Source: Clostridium sp. SM-530-WT-3G
GTDB lineage: Bacteria > Bacillota > Clostridia > Clostridiales > Clostridiaceae
Assembly (NCBI RefSeq): GCF_012843905.1
Contig: NZ_JABAGC010000023.1
Span: 1-49,231, forward strand
Reading direction: 5' to 3'
Length of the DNA stretch: 49,231 bases
Below the pieces are notes generated by a model that saw only the letters and a list, made by a program, of their open reading frames with translations, did not search any database and was not told the origin of the DNA. Made by a program: the position numbers and the translations under genes. Below, piece after piece: positions 27,265 through 35,794 of the stretch. Each line of letters starts with the position of its first letter. Positions within the stretch are counted from its first letter, which is position 1.

Positions 27265-27319
27265 TATTATAAGATAATCTATAATAAACTCATAACAAAT
27301 TACTAAGGAGAATATTTAA

Positions 27320-28726
27320 ATGAAAAACAATAGTATAACTTTACCTATGGATAATGATAAAAAATTTCTAGGTATTTTTACACATGACAAAAGCTTTTAT
27401 CGTACATTTTTCCCGTTGTTATTAATTATATGTTTACAACAGCTAGCCGCACTCACAGTAAATATGGTTGATAATATTATGCTTGGGCGCTATTCTGAAC
27501 TTGCACTTTCTGGTGCTACTCTTGTTAATCAGATTCAATTTACTCTTCAACAGATTGCTGCTGGTATTGGCCTTGGAATCGTAGTTCTTGCATCTCAATA
27601 TTGGGGAAAAAGAAATATAACTCCAATTAAAAAGATTATTTCATTAGGAATTAAGTTTGCTTTTATTGTGGGAATTATATTTTTGTTAATTTCTATTCTT
27701 ATACCTAATTCAGTTTTAAGCCTCTTTACTAATGACAAATTAGTTATTGCTGAAGGTGTAAGATATTTAAAAGTAATTTGCTGGACATATTTAATATTTT
27801 CTATTTCAAATTCGCTTATGTACTCTTTGCAAAGTGTAGAAACTGTATTCATTGGAACAGTTATGTCTATAAGCACAATCTGTATTAATATGTGTTTAAA
27901 TTACATATTTATATATGGAAACTTTGGTGCACCTGAATTAGGTATTGTAGGTGCTGCTATTGCTACATTAGTTAGTAGAATAATAGAATTAATTATCATA
28001 TTAGTGTATATTCTTATAGTAGATAAAAAACTTAAAATGAAATTAACAGAATTATTAAAATTAGATTTTACTTATTTAAAGGATTATATCACCGTTGCTA
28101 CTCCTATTGTTATCAGTGGAATGTTATGGGGTGTAGCTCAAGGTGCTCAAAGTGCTATATTAGGTCATATAAGTGCCACTGCAATTGCTGCTAACAGTAT
28201 TGCTGTTGTTATTTTTCAAATTTTTGCTGTAATAGGTATGGCCAGCGCTAATGCCTCCTCTGTAGTTATAGGAAAAACTATTGGTGAAAATCAGTTAGAT
28301 AAAGTAAAATCTTATTCTAAAACTATGCAGTGGATATTTTTATTAATAGGTATTATTTCTGGCTGTTTGCTTTTTCTATCCAAAGATATGGTTATAAATA
28401 TATATTCTGTATCAGATGAGACAAAAACTATGGCTAGACAATTTTTAACTATTCTTAGTATTACAATAGTTGGCAGCTGCTATCAATATCCAGTAGCAGG
28501 TGGAATCATTGCTGGAGGTGGTTCTACAAAATATACTGCATGGGTTGATAACTTGTTTATGTGGCTTTTTACTATACCAGCTGCATTTTTAAGTGCTTTT
28601 GTTTTCGACTTTTCACCAGCTATAACATTTTGTTTCCTAAAAGCAGATCAATTGTTGAAATGTATTCCTAACTTTATTACATGTAATCGCTATAGATGGG
28701 TACGTACCTTAACACGAGATAATTAA
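27320..28726 (+). CDS. MATE-family multidrug/Na+ efflux transporter
   Basis: This 468-residue integral membrane protein has about twelve hydrophobic helices in two homologous halves, as in the DinF/NorM (MATE) family. Typical features are LTVNMVDNIMLGRYSELALS in helix 1-2, AAGIGLGIVVLASQYWGKR, and the second-half repeat AQGAQSAILGHISATAIAAN. MATE proteins export cationic compounds using Na+ or H+ gradients; the substrate cannot be told. AAGGAGAATATTTAA precedes the ATG. A terminator follows at 28821-28857. It is monocistronic and looks intact. Confidence 0.93.
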   Translation: MKNNSITLPMDNDKKFLGIFTHDKSFYRTFFPLLLIICLQQLAALTVNMVDNIMLGRYSELALSGATLVNQIQFTLQQIAAGIGLGIVVLASQYWGKRNITPIKKIISLGIKFAFIVGIIFLLISILIPNSVLSLFTNDKLVIAEGVRYLKVICWTYLIFSISNSLMYSLQSVETVFIGTVMSISTICINMCLNYIFIYGNFGAPELGIVGAAIATLVSRIIELIIILVYILIVDKKLKMKLTELLKLDFTYLKDYITVATPIVISGMLWGVAQGAQSAILGHISATAIAANSIAVVIFQIFAVIGMASANASSVVIGKTIGENQLDKVKSYSKTMQWIFLLIGIISGCLLFLSKDMVINIYSVSDETKTMARQFLTILSITIVGSCYQYPVAGGIIAGGGSTKYTAWVDNLFMWLFTIPAAFLSAFVFDFSPAITFCFLKADQLLKCIPNFITCNRYRWVRTLTRDN

Positions 28727-28820
28727 GGACTGAACTTAATCTAATTAAAATATAAAATCTAAAATGCTGTTGAGCCCAAAGAAATTATCTAAACTGAAAA
28801 CTAAATTTTAAATTAACAAA

Positions 28821-28857
28821 AAAATGTACCTAACAACAGCGATAGGTACATTTTTTA
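28821..28857 (+). terminator. Terminator of the MATE gene
   Basis: AAAATGTACCT pairs with AGGTACATTTT (11 bp) around a 12-nt loop, followed by TTATTTT. It sits about 95 bp past the stop codon. Confidence 0.9.
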
Positions 28858-28996
28858 TTTTCAATAAGTGTTTTAATCATTTATTTTTTATACAATATTC
28901 TTTAACTATAAGAATAGCTAAAGAACTCTAGCAATTAGATTATACCTCCATTTTTCCACTTTTCTTTATATTTTACGCTTCCATCTTCATTATATT

Positions 28997-29845
28997 TTAT
29001 AAGACCTTGCCTTTTTTATTATAAAACTCTAACATCATATCCTGACTTAATGATATAATTGGTTCATCTACAATAGGCATTTCATCATATCTAAACCACT
29101 TTGCTTCTCCCAATTCATTTGTATCTAACGTAACCTCATCAGTTCCATCTAAATCAGCAAAAAATCCAGTCATCATTGTTCCTGAGTATGCCCATGGCTG
29201 ACTTTTATAATATCTTATATTTTTTACTTTTAAGCCTACTTCCTCCATAACTTCACGCTTTACAGTTTCTTCGAAGCTTTCACCAATTTCAGCATATCCA
29301 GCAACTAAAGTGAACCTTTTATTACGATCATTTGCATATCTAGTAAGAAGAATTTTATCCTTATTAATAATACCAACCATCATTACTGGAGCTATTGTAG
29401 GATATACCTTAGTATTACAGCAAGAACAAGTTAATGCTCTTTCAATTTCATCCTTCTTATTAGGCTTACCACATGTACCACAATATCTATTTGAACTATA
29501 CCACCTATATAAATGTAAAGCTGTAGCTACAGCAAACCTTACCCAATCTTCCTTTAATTCTCTAAATACACTAACATTTTTAGCTGACAAATTATCTTTT
29601 TGCAATAAACTAGCATTGTCTAATAAGAAGAATTTTTTATTATCTATAGTAAATATGTAGGTTAAATTCTCATCTATAATCTCATCAATCTTTTTCAAAG
29701 TATTATATACAGGAACTTGAACTTCTCCATTAATTTCTTCTAAATATACCTTGTCTTTATCAAATATAAAAATATAGCTGTCATCCTCAGGTTTATAATT
29801 TTTATATGTATTATCAAATTTATGTGGGAAAATATCTTGAATCAT
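28997..29845 (-). CDS. nudC: NAD(H) diphosphatase / NAD-capped RNA decapping Nudix enzyme
   Basis: The start at 29845 (MIQDIFPHKF) is preceded by GGAGGTACATATAC, giving 282 residues. Domain order is the NudC N-terminal domain (1-105), a four-Cys zinc ribbon (YCGTCGKPN...LTCSCCNTKVYP), then the Nudix domain with box GYAEIGESFEETVKREVMEE and the family-specific SQPWAYSGTMMTGF. NudC enzymes hydrolyse NADH to NMNH and AMP and remove NAD caps from RNA 5' ends. It is cytoplasmic and a single gene. The gap 29846-30160 is AT-rich with no gene; a U-rich stretch at 30010-30060 is unremarkable. Confidence 0.94.
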   Translation of the reverse strand: MIQDIFPHKFDNTYKNYKPEDDSYIFIFDKDKVYLEEINGEVQVPVYNTLKKIDEIIDENLTYIFTIDNKKFFLLDNASLLQKDNLSAKNVSVFRELKEDWVRFAVATALHLYRWYSSNRYCGTCGKPNKKDEIERALTCSCCNTKVYPTIAPVMMVGIINKDKILLTRYANDRNKRFTLVAGYAEIGESFEETVKREVMEEVGLKVKNIRYYKSQPWAYSGTMMTGFFADLDGTDEVTLDTNELGEAKWFRYDEMPIVDEPIISLSQDMMLEFYNKKGKVL

Positions 29846-30160
29846 GTATATGTACCTCCAAATTTTTATTAATATACTTACCATACGTATATATTAATAC
29901 ATATCAAATACTTTGAATATACTATTTAATTAAATTATATTGAATAAAATTTATATATTATATGAACAAATTTACCAATAATAATTCTTATAAACTTTAT
30001 TGCTCTTAATAAAAGATGGTTTTACCGTTAAAAGCCTCTCTTCTTTTAGGCTGTAGCTTTCAATATTTTTATACTCAAATACTTTGGAATTTCTTAAATT
30101 TTTCACTTTTGAATTTTTTAGTTGTCTCTACTCCTATATATAAAATAATTATTTAAGCTT

Positions 30161-31288
30161 CTATTTTAAAAAAATGTTGTTTGTATATTATATTTATTTT
30201 GTGTCAATGATTCCAATGAGGTGAATCAATTGATAAATAACGATATTAATTTTAAAAACTTAGAAAAACTTATTCCCCAAGTACTAAAAGCTGATTTATA
30301 CAAAGACAAGAAATTTAAATGCTGTCCTCATTGCAATAGTACTCACTTCATAAAACATGGTAAATATAAGGGAATTCAAAGATACATGTGTAGAGAATGT
30401 AAAAGAACTTTTTCAAGTACAACCAACTCTTTATGGTATTATTCAAAAAAAGACCCTACTATTTGGCTTAAATACATAGAATTATTCTTACAAAGAAAAA
30501 CCTTAAAAGAATGCTCACAAGAATTAACACTTAATATAGCAACCTCTTTTTATTGGAGACATAAAATACTAAATATTTTAAAATCAGCTCATATTTATGG
30601 AGTTAATCCAGAGAAATTTGTTGGAAATGCCTCTGCAAATACAGTATACTTTCAAGAAAAAACGCCTAATTCTGTAATCAACTTTAAATTAGATCCTTAT
30701 CAACAACAAAACTACATCATAGCAGTTGCTGCTAGGGACTCTAAAGATTCAATGTTAATAAAGCCATTAAGTAGATTTCGTTTAAATTTAATTCAATTTA
30801 ATAAAAAAATAGTTGGTAAATTAGAACCAAAAACATCAATAATATTAAATGGAAAAGAGCGTTTTTATAAGGAAATAAGTAAAGAAGATAACAATATTAT
30901 TATAAAGAGAAAGCAAATAAAATCTAAAGTTATTGATGAAAAAATTAAATTTATTAAAATAACTTTAAGTGGTTGGTTTTCTGGCTTTCATGGGATAGCT
31001 ACTAAATATTTAGAAAAATATCTACCTTATTTTTTATTGTATAACCTAGATTATTGCTTTAAATCTATAGATATGTCCTACTCCCTAGTGAAATACTTTG
31101 GATTTATAAAAACAAGCGATATAAAAGATTCAGAGCTTATTTTGTAGTATGAATATATCTATGCATTGCTATATTTATTACTATAGTTATTGTATTGTCA
31201 GATTATTATATTGACCATTAATGGGGTTGTCTACTATTTTATATCTAACTTATTTTCTCAAATAAATAACAACACTTTTTTAAAACAG
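30161..31288 (+). mobile_element. IS1595-like insertion sequence, 1,128 bp
   Basis: The terminal inverted repeats are CTATTTTAAAAAAATGTTG (from 30161) and, at the other end, the complement of CTGTTTTAAAAAAGTGTTG (to 31288), about 18 of 21 positions alike. They enclose one transposase gene. I see no direct target duplication at the edges. The 132-bp MITE at 26567-26698 has the same ends. Confidence 0.8.
30230..31147 (+). CDS. IS1595-family (ISXO2-like) transposase, catalytic residues doubtful
   Basis: The start is the TTG at 30230, with GAGGTGA just upstream; a GTG at 30221 overlaps that site. The 305-residue protein begins with a zinc ribbon typical of the family (FKCCPHCNSTHFIKHGKYKG, then YMCRECKRTFSSTTNSLWYY) and an ISXO2-like helical region (ECSQELTLNIATSFYWRHKI). 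The DDE part looks eroded. Where the first catalytic Asp (usually in a DET/DEI motif) is expected there is NTVYFQEK, and the second (usually TDG) reads LNGKERFY. The ending WFSGFHGIATKYLEKYLPYF is normal. It may be inactive or belong to a divergent subgroup. Confidence 0.82.
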   Translation: MINNDINFKNLEKLIPQVLKADLYKDKKFKCCPHCNSTHFIKHGKYKGIQRYMCRECKRTFSSTTNSLWYYSKKDPTIWLKYIELFLQRKTLKECSQELTLNIATSFYWRHKILNILKSAHIYGVNPEKFVGNASANTVYFQEKTPNSVINFKLDPYQQQNYIIAVAARDSKDSMLIKPLSRFRLNLIQFNKKIVGKLEPKTSIILNGKERFYKEISKEDNNIIIKRKQIKSKVIDEKIKFIKITLSGWFSGFHGIATKYLEKYLPYFLLYNLDYCFKSIDMSYSLVKYFGFIKTSDIKDSELIL

Positions 31289-31610
31289 AAAATAATACTA
31301 TTTTACAACATACATATAACCCCTACTCTATAAATCAAAAACTATGGTATTACTTAAGTTTAGTATTTTGAAAACCTATATTTATCTATTTTATAGTTTT
31401 CAACTCCATAATTATCTACTAGAGAATAATTTCACTTATTGTATACTTTCTATAACTGCACAATGATATTTGTTTTCTTATTTCCTTTGGAAATTATAAG
31501 CAATTTATATTTTTAAAAATACATAAATCCACTGCAATTCTTTTATTATCTCCATATAATTAATTTAGAAGAGTTTTTGTACGCTAAATTTACTAATTAT
31601 GGAGGTAAAA

Positions 31611-32201
31611 ATGGATTTTTCTTATATTGAAACTTTAGTAAAGAAATCTAAAGATGGTGATTCAGCTTCTAAAGAAGAACTTGCACTTCAATTTAAGCCA
31701 TTCATTATAAATTTATCAAAAAAGACTTTTATAGATGGATACGATAAACAGGATATTATGAATGAATGTTATAGGATACTTTTTAGATGTGTTGATATAT
31801 ATGATACATCAAGGCATAGATTTGTTGCTTATGCTACTAATGGAATAAAGAACAGTATTTATTATCTTGTTACCCGCAGCATTAAATTCAGTACAATTCA
31901 TGGACAGAGTTCTCAAATACTTACTGATGAATTTGTAAATAGTATTGTTTCAGATGATATGACTACAGAGGATTTGTTATGTAAAAAGTATGATTTTAAG
32001 CCTTTGGAATATGCAATTAAACAGCTTAACAAGAAAGAACAAACTTTAATTAATCATGTTTTCTTTAAAAAGAAGAAACTCAAGGATTATGCCATTTCTA
32101 ATAACATTTCATATTCTTATGCAACTAAATTTAAAAGACATACTCTTGATAAGCTTCATACACATATTGATAATTACAACCAGTCCAAGCTTTATATATA
32201 A
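31611..32201 (+). CDS. Sigma-70 family RNA polymerase sigma factor heading a YvrJ/DUF1659/DUF2922 cassette
   Basis: The start at 31611 follows ATGGAGGTAAAA, where the earlier ATG overlaps the ribosome binding site, giving 196 residues. Region 2 is recognisable (GYDKQDIMNECYRILFRCVD, then FVAYATNGIKNSIYYLV), and region 4 has a helix-turn-helix (KDYAISNNISYSYATKFKRH). It resembles small alternative sigma factors of the UviA/TcdR or SigO kind, which direct toxin, bacteriocin or extracellular genes. It is first in a four-gene plus-strand cluster ending at the 33117-33152 terminator. The regulated promoter is not known. The gap 31289-31610 upstream is AT-rich and should carry its promoter. Confidence 0.85.
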   Translation: MDFSYIETLVKKSKDGDSASKEELALQFKPFIINLSKKTFIDGYDKQDIMNECYRILFRCVDIYDTSRHRFVAYATNGIKNSIYYLVTRSIKFSTIHGQSSQILTDEFVNSIVSDDMTTEDLLCKKYDFKPLEYAIKQLNKKEQTLINHVFFKKKKLKDYAISNNISYSYATKFKRHTLDKLHTHIDNYNQSKLYI

Positions 32202-32285
32202 TTTTATATTTTTTAATTCTTTGTCTTAGTAAAAACTGAAATATATTAACCAAGTCCATATATCTCTTATAAGGAGGTGTTTATT

Positions 32286-32504
32286 ATGGAAGTGAATGAA
32301 TTCATTAATATGGTTGTGAACAATAGTTTTCCTGTTGCTGTAAGCGCATATCTTTTAATACGCTTGGAAAAACAGCTTAATAATCTTTCAGGAGCAATTA
32401 ATAAACTTAATACCATAATTTCAGCCAAGCTAGGAGTTCCTATATCACAAGATATTAATTCTGATGAAACTGGTATTAATTCAGACTGTGAAAAACCTGC
32501 TTAA
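32286..32504 (+). CDS. YvrJ family protein (small holin-like membrane peptide)
   Basis: The start at 32286 follows AAGGAGGTGTTTATT. The 72-residue product has the YvrJ pattern: VNEFINMVVNNSFPVAVSAY, with one hydrophobic N-terminal segment, then an amphipathic stretch (LEKQLNNLSGAINKLNTII) and an acidic tail. YvrJ and BhlA/UviB-type peptides are single-span membrane proteins of unknown or holin-like role and are often encoded beside small sigma factors. It is 84 bp after the sigma gene. Confidence 0.85.
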   Translation: MEVNEFINMVVNNSFPVAVSAYLLIRLEKQLNNLSGAINKLNTIISAKLGVPISQDINSDETGINSDCEKPA

Positions 32505-32598
32505 AGTTATAAATTAGATAATATTAATTACTATGATGGTGTATATTTTTTAAAATCTCAATATATCTTAATTGAAAACAAATTAAGGAGGTGCTCAT

Positions 32599-32829
32599 AT
32601 GGCTGTATTAAAATTGCCTACAAGCATAAGTTTATCTATTAAAGTTGAAAATGGTGTTGATTCTAAAGGGAATGTAAAATTCTCAAGTAAGTCTTTCTCA
32701 GGTGTTAGAGCAGATGCTGATCCTGCTGATATATTAGAAGTAGGTAATGCTATTTGTGAGGTTCTTGATAAAGAGACTAATGGCTGCTACTTAAGTGAAA
32801 CCTCATTGCTTGCCACTGAAGAAGCTTAA
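32599..32829 (+). CDS. DUF1659 family protein
   Basis: This 76-residue protein fits the DUF1659 pattern: a beta-rich LPTSISLSIKVENGVDSKGN, then KVKFSSKSF-like strand and ADPADILEVGNAICEVL helix. It has no signal peptide or metal motif. AAGGAGGTGCTCAT precedes the ATG. The family is almost always next to a DUF2922 gene, as here; the function is unknown. Confidence 0.85.
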   Translation: MAVLKLPTSISLSIKVENGVDSKGNVKFSSKSFSGVRADADPADILEVGNAICEVLDKETNGCYLSETSLLATEEA

Positions 32830-32878
32830 TCATAAGCTTTTTCAAATCTTATTTAATTTCTAAAGGAGGACATGATTC

Positions 32879-33097
32879 ATGGAATATATATTAACTATGA
32901 CTTTTACAACTTCAACTAATGCAAAATCTACTATGTCAATAAACGGTGTTAAACCTGATTTAACAAAGGATCAGATTTCAGCACTTATGGATACTATCAT
33001 AGAAAAGAACATCTTTGAAAGTAAGTCTGGAACATTCATAGGAAAATCTGGTGCTAATATTACTGAAAGAAAAATCACAAAATATGATTTAGCATAA
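32879..33097 (+). CDS. DUF2922 family protein
   Basis: The product has 72 residues. MEYILTMTFTTSTNAKSTMS, then INGVKPDLTKDQISALMDTI and KNIFESKSGTF match DUF2922, the regular companion of DUF1659. The fold alternates strand and helix much like its neighbour, so the two may form a heteromer (inference). AAAGGAGGACATGATTC precedes the ATG. It is the last gene before the terminator. Confidence 0.87.
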   Translation: MEYILTMTFTTSTNAKSTMSINGVKPDLTKDQISALMDTIIEKNIFESKSGTFIGKSGANITERKITKYDLA

Positions 33098-33116
33098 TAA
33101 AAATTAGGCATACTTT

Positions 33117-33152
33117 AAACAGCCACTTGCTATAATAAGCAGGTGGCTGTTT
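33117..33152 (+). terminator. Terminator of the sigma/YvrJ/DUF1659/DUF2922 cluster
   Basis: AAACAGCCACttGC pairs with GCaggTGGCTGTTT around TATAATAA, ending in TTT. It lies 20 bp after the DUF2922 stop. Confidence 0.9.
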
Positions 33153-33168
33153 ACTATTGATAGAAATT

Positions 33169-33729
33169 TTAATTGTATGCTATTGATTTCATTAAAACAT
33201 ATCGTCTTAGCCCACCATACTTTTCTTTTTCTATTTTAACTTCATATCCAAGCTTTAAAAAAGTTTTCAAACTTGCTTTATTATCAGGATGTACAGTGGC
33301 ACATAAAATAGAAAATTTGTTTCTGTCGATTAATTCTTCAATTGCTGCTATTAAATGTTTTTGTAGAGAATTACCTCTATAATTTGGATGTACTATAGTC
33401 GACTCTATATGACCTACTAATGGCAATAAATCTTTTTCTAAATTTATATCTAATCCATAATTGTCAAGTAAAGTAGGTTTTATAAACATTCCATAAGCTA
33501 TTAATTCATTACTTTCATTAAAGCACCCTAAACATATATTTTCTTTATTATTAAGAATTCCTCTAAATTCACTATTCTCTGTTTTAAAAAAATATTCTTT
33601 ATTTTCTAATGTATTAACAACCTCTTCTTGAAGGTTTATTACCTGATTCAAATTTTCTTCTTTTAATGTAGATATAGTACAAGTAACAATTTCTTGCTGT
33701 AAATTTTTAATTTTTAGTATTCTGGTCAT
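33169..33729 (-). CDS. GNAT family N-acetyltransferase
   Basis: The 186-residue protein has the GNAT core: LGCFNESNELIAYGMFI (beta 4), HIESTIVHPNYRGNSLQKHL (motif A, with the R-G-N-S variant of RxxGxG), and ILCATVHPDNKASLKTFLKLGY (motif B, Pxxxx-F-xxLGF). The acceptor substrate is unknown. GGGGGAAG precedes the ATG. The gap 33730-34053 has only AT-rich sequence. Confidence 0.88.
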   Translation of the reverse strand: MTRILKIKNLQQEIVTCTISTLKEENLNQVINLQEEVVNTLENKEYFFKTENSEFRGILNNKENICLGCFNESNELIAYGMFIKPTLLDNYGLDINLEKDLLPLVGHIESTIVHPNYRGNSLQKHLIAAIEELIDRNKFSILCATVHPDNKASLKTFLKLGYEVKIEKEKYGGLRRYVLMKSIAYN

Positions 33730-34053
33730 ATTCTTCCCCCTAATTACGCAGTATTGGCATAAAATCCACTATAATTATATACCAAATATTATATGATTTA
33801 TATATAATCAAAATATAGCATTATCCAAATTAATTTGTCTTATCCTCTATTTTTTACACTTTGTATTAAGATGATAAAAGGATAATAGTTTCTCATTCAT
33901 TTAATAATAGTATTTTACAAATATTATACATATAAACCTATATTTTTACAATAAAACTTGTAATTATAATACTCCCCAAATAAAATCATTACTTTAATTC
34001 AATATTTATATTACATACACTTTATATATTACAACTCATTAATTTAAGCAAAA

Positions 34054-34103
34054 AACAAAGCTACACATATGATATAAATTACAATCATATATATAGCTTT
34101 GTT
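34054..34103 (-). terminator. Terminator of the 34121-34795 gene
   Basis: AACAAAGCTA (34054-34063) pairs with TAGCTTTGTT (34094-34103). The loop contains a second short stem (CATATGAT / ATCATATAT). On the minus strand TTTTGC follows. It is 18 bp past the stop codon. Confidence 0.75.
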
Positions 34104-34120
34104 AAATTTATTAGTAATCT

Positions 34121-34795
34121 CTATATGTTTAATGATGATTTTAAAACACTTTCTAACTCTGTCTTTTCAGTATAAAAGTTTTCCTCATCACTAATCATAG
34201 TAAAGGCATATACCGTGTTATCTTTAAATATAAATATTAGATTAAATTTCGAGATTTCATCACCATTAAATTCTGAATACTCATAGCAATAAGCATTATG
34301 GCCATTAAATGTTTTCATTTTTTCCTTGAAATCACGTTTATTCTTTAATGTTGATTGAATATCTGAAATAATGCTACGTTCCTTTTTCCCAAGAGTATCT
34401 CTTTTATCATACATTAATAGAGTTGCATAATTCATTTTATAAAGATTACTATTTAAAACACTCCAACCATCTGGAACAGTTATAGGCATAGATTTTTTAA
34501 TAGAATCTGCATTAGAAAATGGATCTGCTACACCTGTCCCACCAATCATAGCTCCATTACTACCTAAGTAAAAACCATCTATATACTTATTGCTAACCAT
34601 ATAACCATTATCATCAAAAAAATACCAGTCTTGACCTATATTTTGCCATCCAGTAGCAAAAGTATCTCCAGTATTATACTTCCAACCTATAGGCTCTTCT
34701 TTCCATTCAGCATTTGCCTTAAAAGAACCTAATGTCAACATAGATGTTATTGCCAATGCACTTGCAAGTATCTTTGTACCCTTAAATTTTATCAT
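34121..34795 (-). CDS. Secreted protein with cell-wall-binding-type repeats
   Basis: The start at 34795 follows AGGGAGGGATAAA; an ATG 21 nt upstream overlaps that site. The 224-residue product has a cleavable signal (ILASALAITSMLTLGSFKANA). Next come about two choline/cell-wall-binding-like repeats: IGWKYNTGDTFATGWQNIGQ, then DWYFFDDNGYMVSNKYIDG and FYLGSNGAM. The C-terminal ~130 residues (PDGWSVLNSNLYKMNYATLL ... NLIFIFKDNTVYAFTM) resemble small secreted stress- or substrate-sensing domains of unknown role. It is probably attached to the wall or extracellular, and a single gene. Confidence 0.8.
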   Translation of the reverse strand: MIKFKGTKILASALAITSMLTLGSFKANAEWKEEPIGWKYNTGDTFATGWQNIGQDWYFFDDNGYMVSNKYIDGFYLGSNGAMIGGTGVADPFSNADSIKKSMPITVPDGWSVLNSNLYKMNYATLLMYDKRDTLGKKERSIISDIQSTLKNKRDFKEKMKTFNGHNAYCYEYSEFNGDEISKFNLIFIFKDNTVYAFTMISDEENFYTEKTELESVLKSSLNI

Positions 34796-34972
34796 TTTAT
34801 CCCTCCCTAAATGCATGGTTTAAATATCAATGTATATGTATATGATTTTAAATATACATCAATTTTAATTTTATAGCAAAACATTATATGGGTTTGATTG
34901 ATATAATATCCATATAATCAGATGATTACTCCTTAAAAACAAGCGTAATTAAAATCTAAGTATTACAAACTA

Positions 34973-35485
34973 TTATAGTCTTGTCCTCTTCCAATAATTC
35001 TTCATTTTATAACTATAGTCTTCTGTTACATCTTCACCAAACCAATCAGGAGGGTTAAATGCTTTAGCTTCCTCTTCTGTATCAAATTCAATTTCACCAT
35101 AGCAAAATTCATTAGGCGTATCAGCATCAACAACTCCAACAGTAAGGCGATAAATTTTGTTATTATCACAAACTATAGGAATAGCATAATAATGCTTACT
35201 TATCATCATATCCTCAGTAATATTACCTACTTCCTGCAATTCTTTATACTCTTGTTCAGTTATGTCCTTTTGAATTTCATGTCTAGTAAGAGTACCATTT
35301 CCCTTTATACAAAGTGCATAAGTTTCTTTTGAATTTTCCATAGTAACTAAATTCTTAACTATCCTTTTTCTTATTCTCACCTCTGGCTCTATGGAAATAT
35401 ACCCTTGCTTATAATCTGTTATAGTCTTAGATAATTCTGTTGGAACATCATCAATATTAAATAACCATTTTCTTTCTATCTCCAT
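34973..35485 (-). CDS. CYTH domain protein (triphosphate tunnel metalloenzyme)
   Basis: The 170-residue protein opens with MEIERKW, the ExExK signature of CYTH enzymes. The tunnel strands follow: EVRIRKRIV, ETYALCIKGNG, RHEIQKDI, YRLTVGVVDAD, CYGEIEFDTEEEAKAF and a final acid-plus-basic strand EDYSYKMKNYWKR. Family members hydrolyse inorganic tripolyphosphate or thiamine triphosphate using Mg2+ or Mn2+. AAAGGTGAATTAAAAA precedes the ATG. It overlaps a 39-codon ORF (35457-35576) by 29 nt and lies at the downstream edge of phage relics. Confidence 0.88.
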   Translation of the reverse strand: MEIERKWLFNIDDVPTELSKTITDYKQGYISIEPEVRIRKRIVKNLVTMENSKETYALCIKGNGTLTRHEIQKDITEQEYKELQEVGNITEDMMISKHYYAIPIVCDNNKIYRLTVGVVDADTPNEFCYGEIEFDTEEEAKAFNPPDWFGEDVTEDYSYKMKNYWKRTRL

Positions 35486-35576
35486 TTTTTAATTCACCTT
35501 TCTCTATGTTGTATAATATATAATTTCGATGGAATTTGATGAGTTCCTCTTTTGAGTTTTCTTTTATCTTATCCAT
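35457..35576 (-). CDS. 39-residue small protein overlapping the CYTH gene
   Basis: The ATG at 35576 follows GGAGGGAAAAAGAT. It encodes 39 residues: MDKIKENSKEELIKFHRNYI, then LYNIEKGELKNGDRKKM. It is acidic/basic, helical and without motifs. It overlaps the next gene by 29 nt. It may be a real short phage-type protein or a leader that couples translation; I cannot say which. Confidence 0.45.
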   Translation of the reverse strand: MDKIKENSKEELIKFHRNYILYNIEKGELKNGDRKKMVI

Positions 35577-35623
35577 ATCTTTTTCCCTCCATAATTCTGA
35601 TAATCATGAGGACTGTATTTCAT
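35564..35623 (-). pseudogene. Stub of a phage SNF2-type helicase
   Basis: The ATG at 35623 gives MKYSPHDYQNYGGKKIWIR. The first ten residues (M-K-x-x-PHDYQ-x-Y) are the usual start of phage SNF2 helicases. The remaining ~440 residues are absent and the frame ends after 19 codons. In phage replication modules this gene follows VRR-NUC, as it does here. Confidence 0.6.
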
Positions 35624-35669
35624 CAAGTATTCCTCCAATTCCCATATGTTCTATATGTTTTTCTAGCAT
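35604..35669 (-). pseudogene. Stub probably left by a VRR-NUC nuclease gene
   Basis: GGTAGGAG and the ATG at 35669 start MLEKHIEHMGIGGILDEIQ, 21 codons in all. MLEKxIE is a typical VRR-NUC start, and the position between primase and SNF2 relics fits. The identification is weak because only seven residues match. Confidence 0.4.
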
Positions 35670-35710
35670 TCTCCTACCTCATCCATCAGTGATATTTTAA
35701 AGGTGTGTAG

Positions 35711-35794
35711 GTCTATGTAGGCTATTTCTATAACTTTATATATATACTTGTTTTTATTCCTATATAAAAAGTTATATATATAACTTACATAGAC
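35711..35794. repeat. Nested inverted repeat between primase and the SNF2/VRR-NUC stubs
   Basis: The outer arms are GTCTATGTA (35711-35719) and TACATAGAC (35786-35794); the inner arms are TATAACTTT and AAAGTTATA (to 35776). A further palindrome, GTTATATATATAAC (35771-35784), overlaps. It directly follows the primase stop and may serve as terminator or processing signal. There is no clean T-run. Confidence 0.5.
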
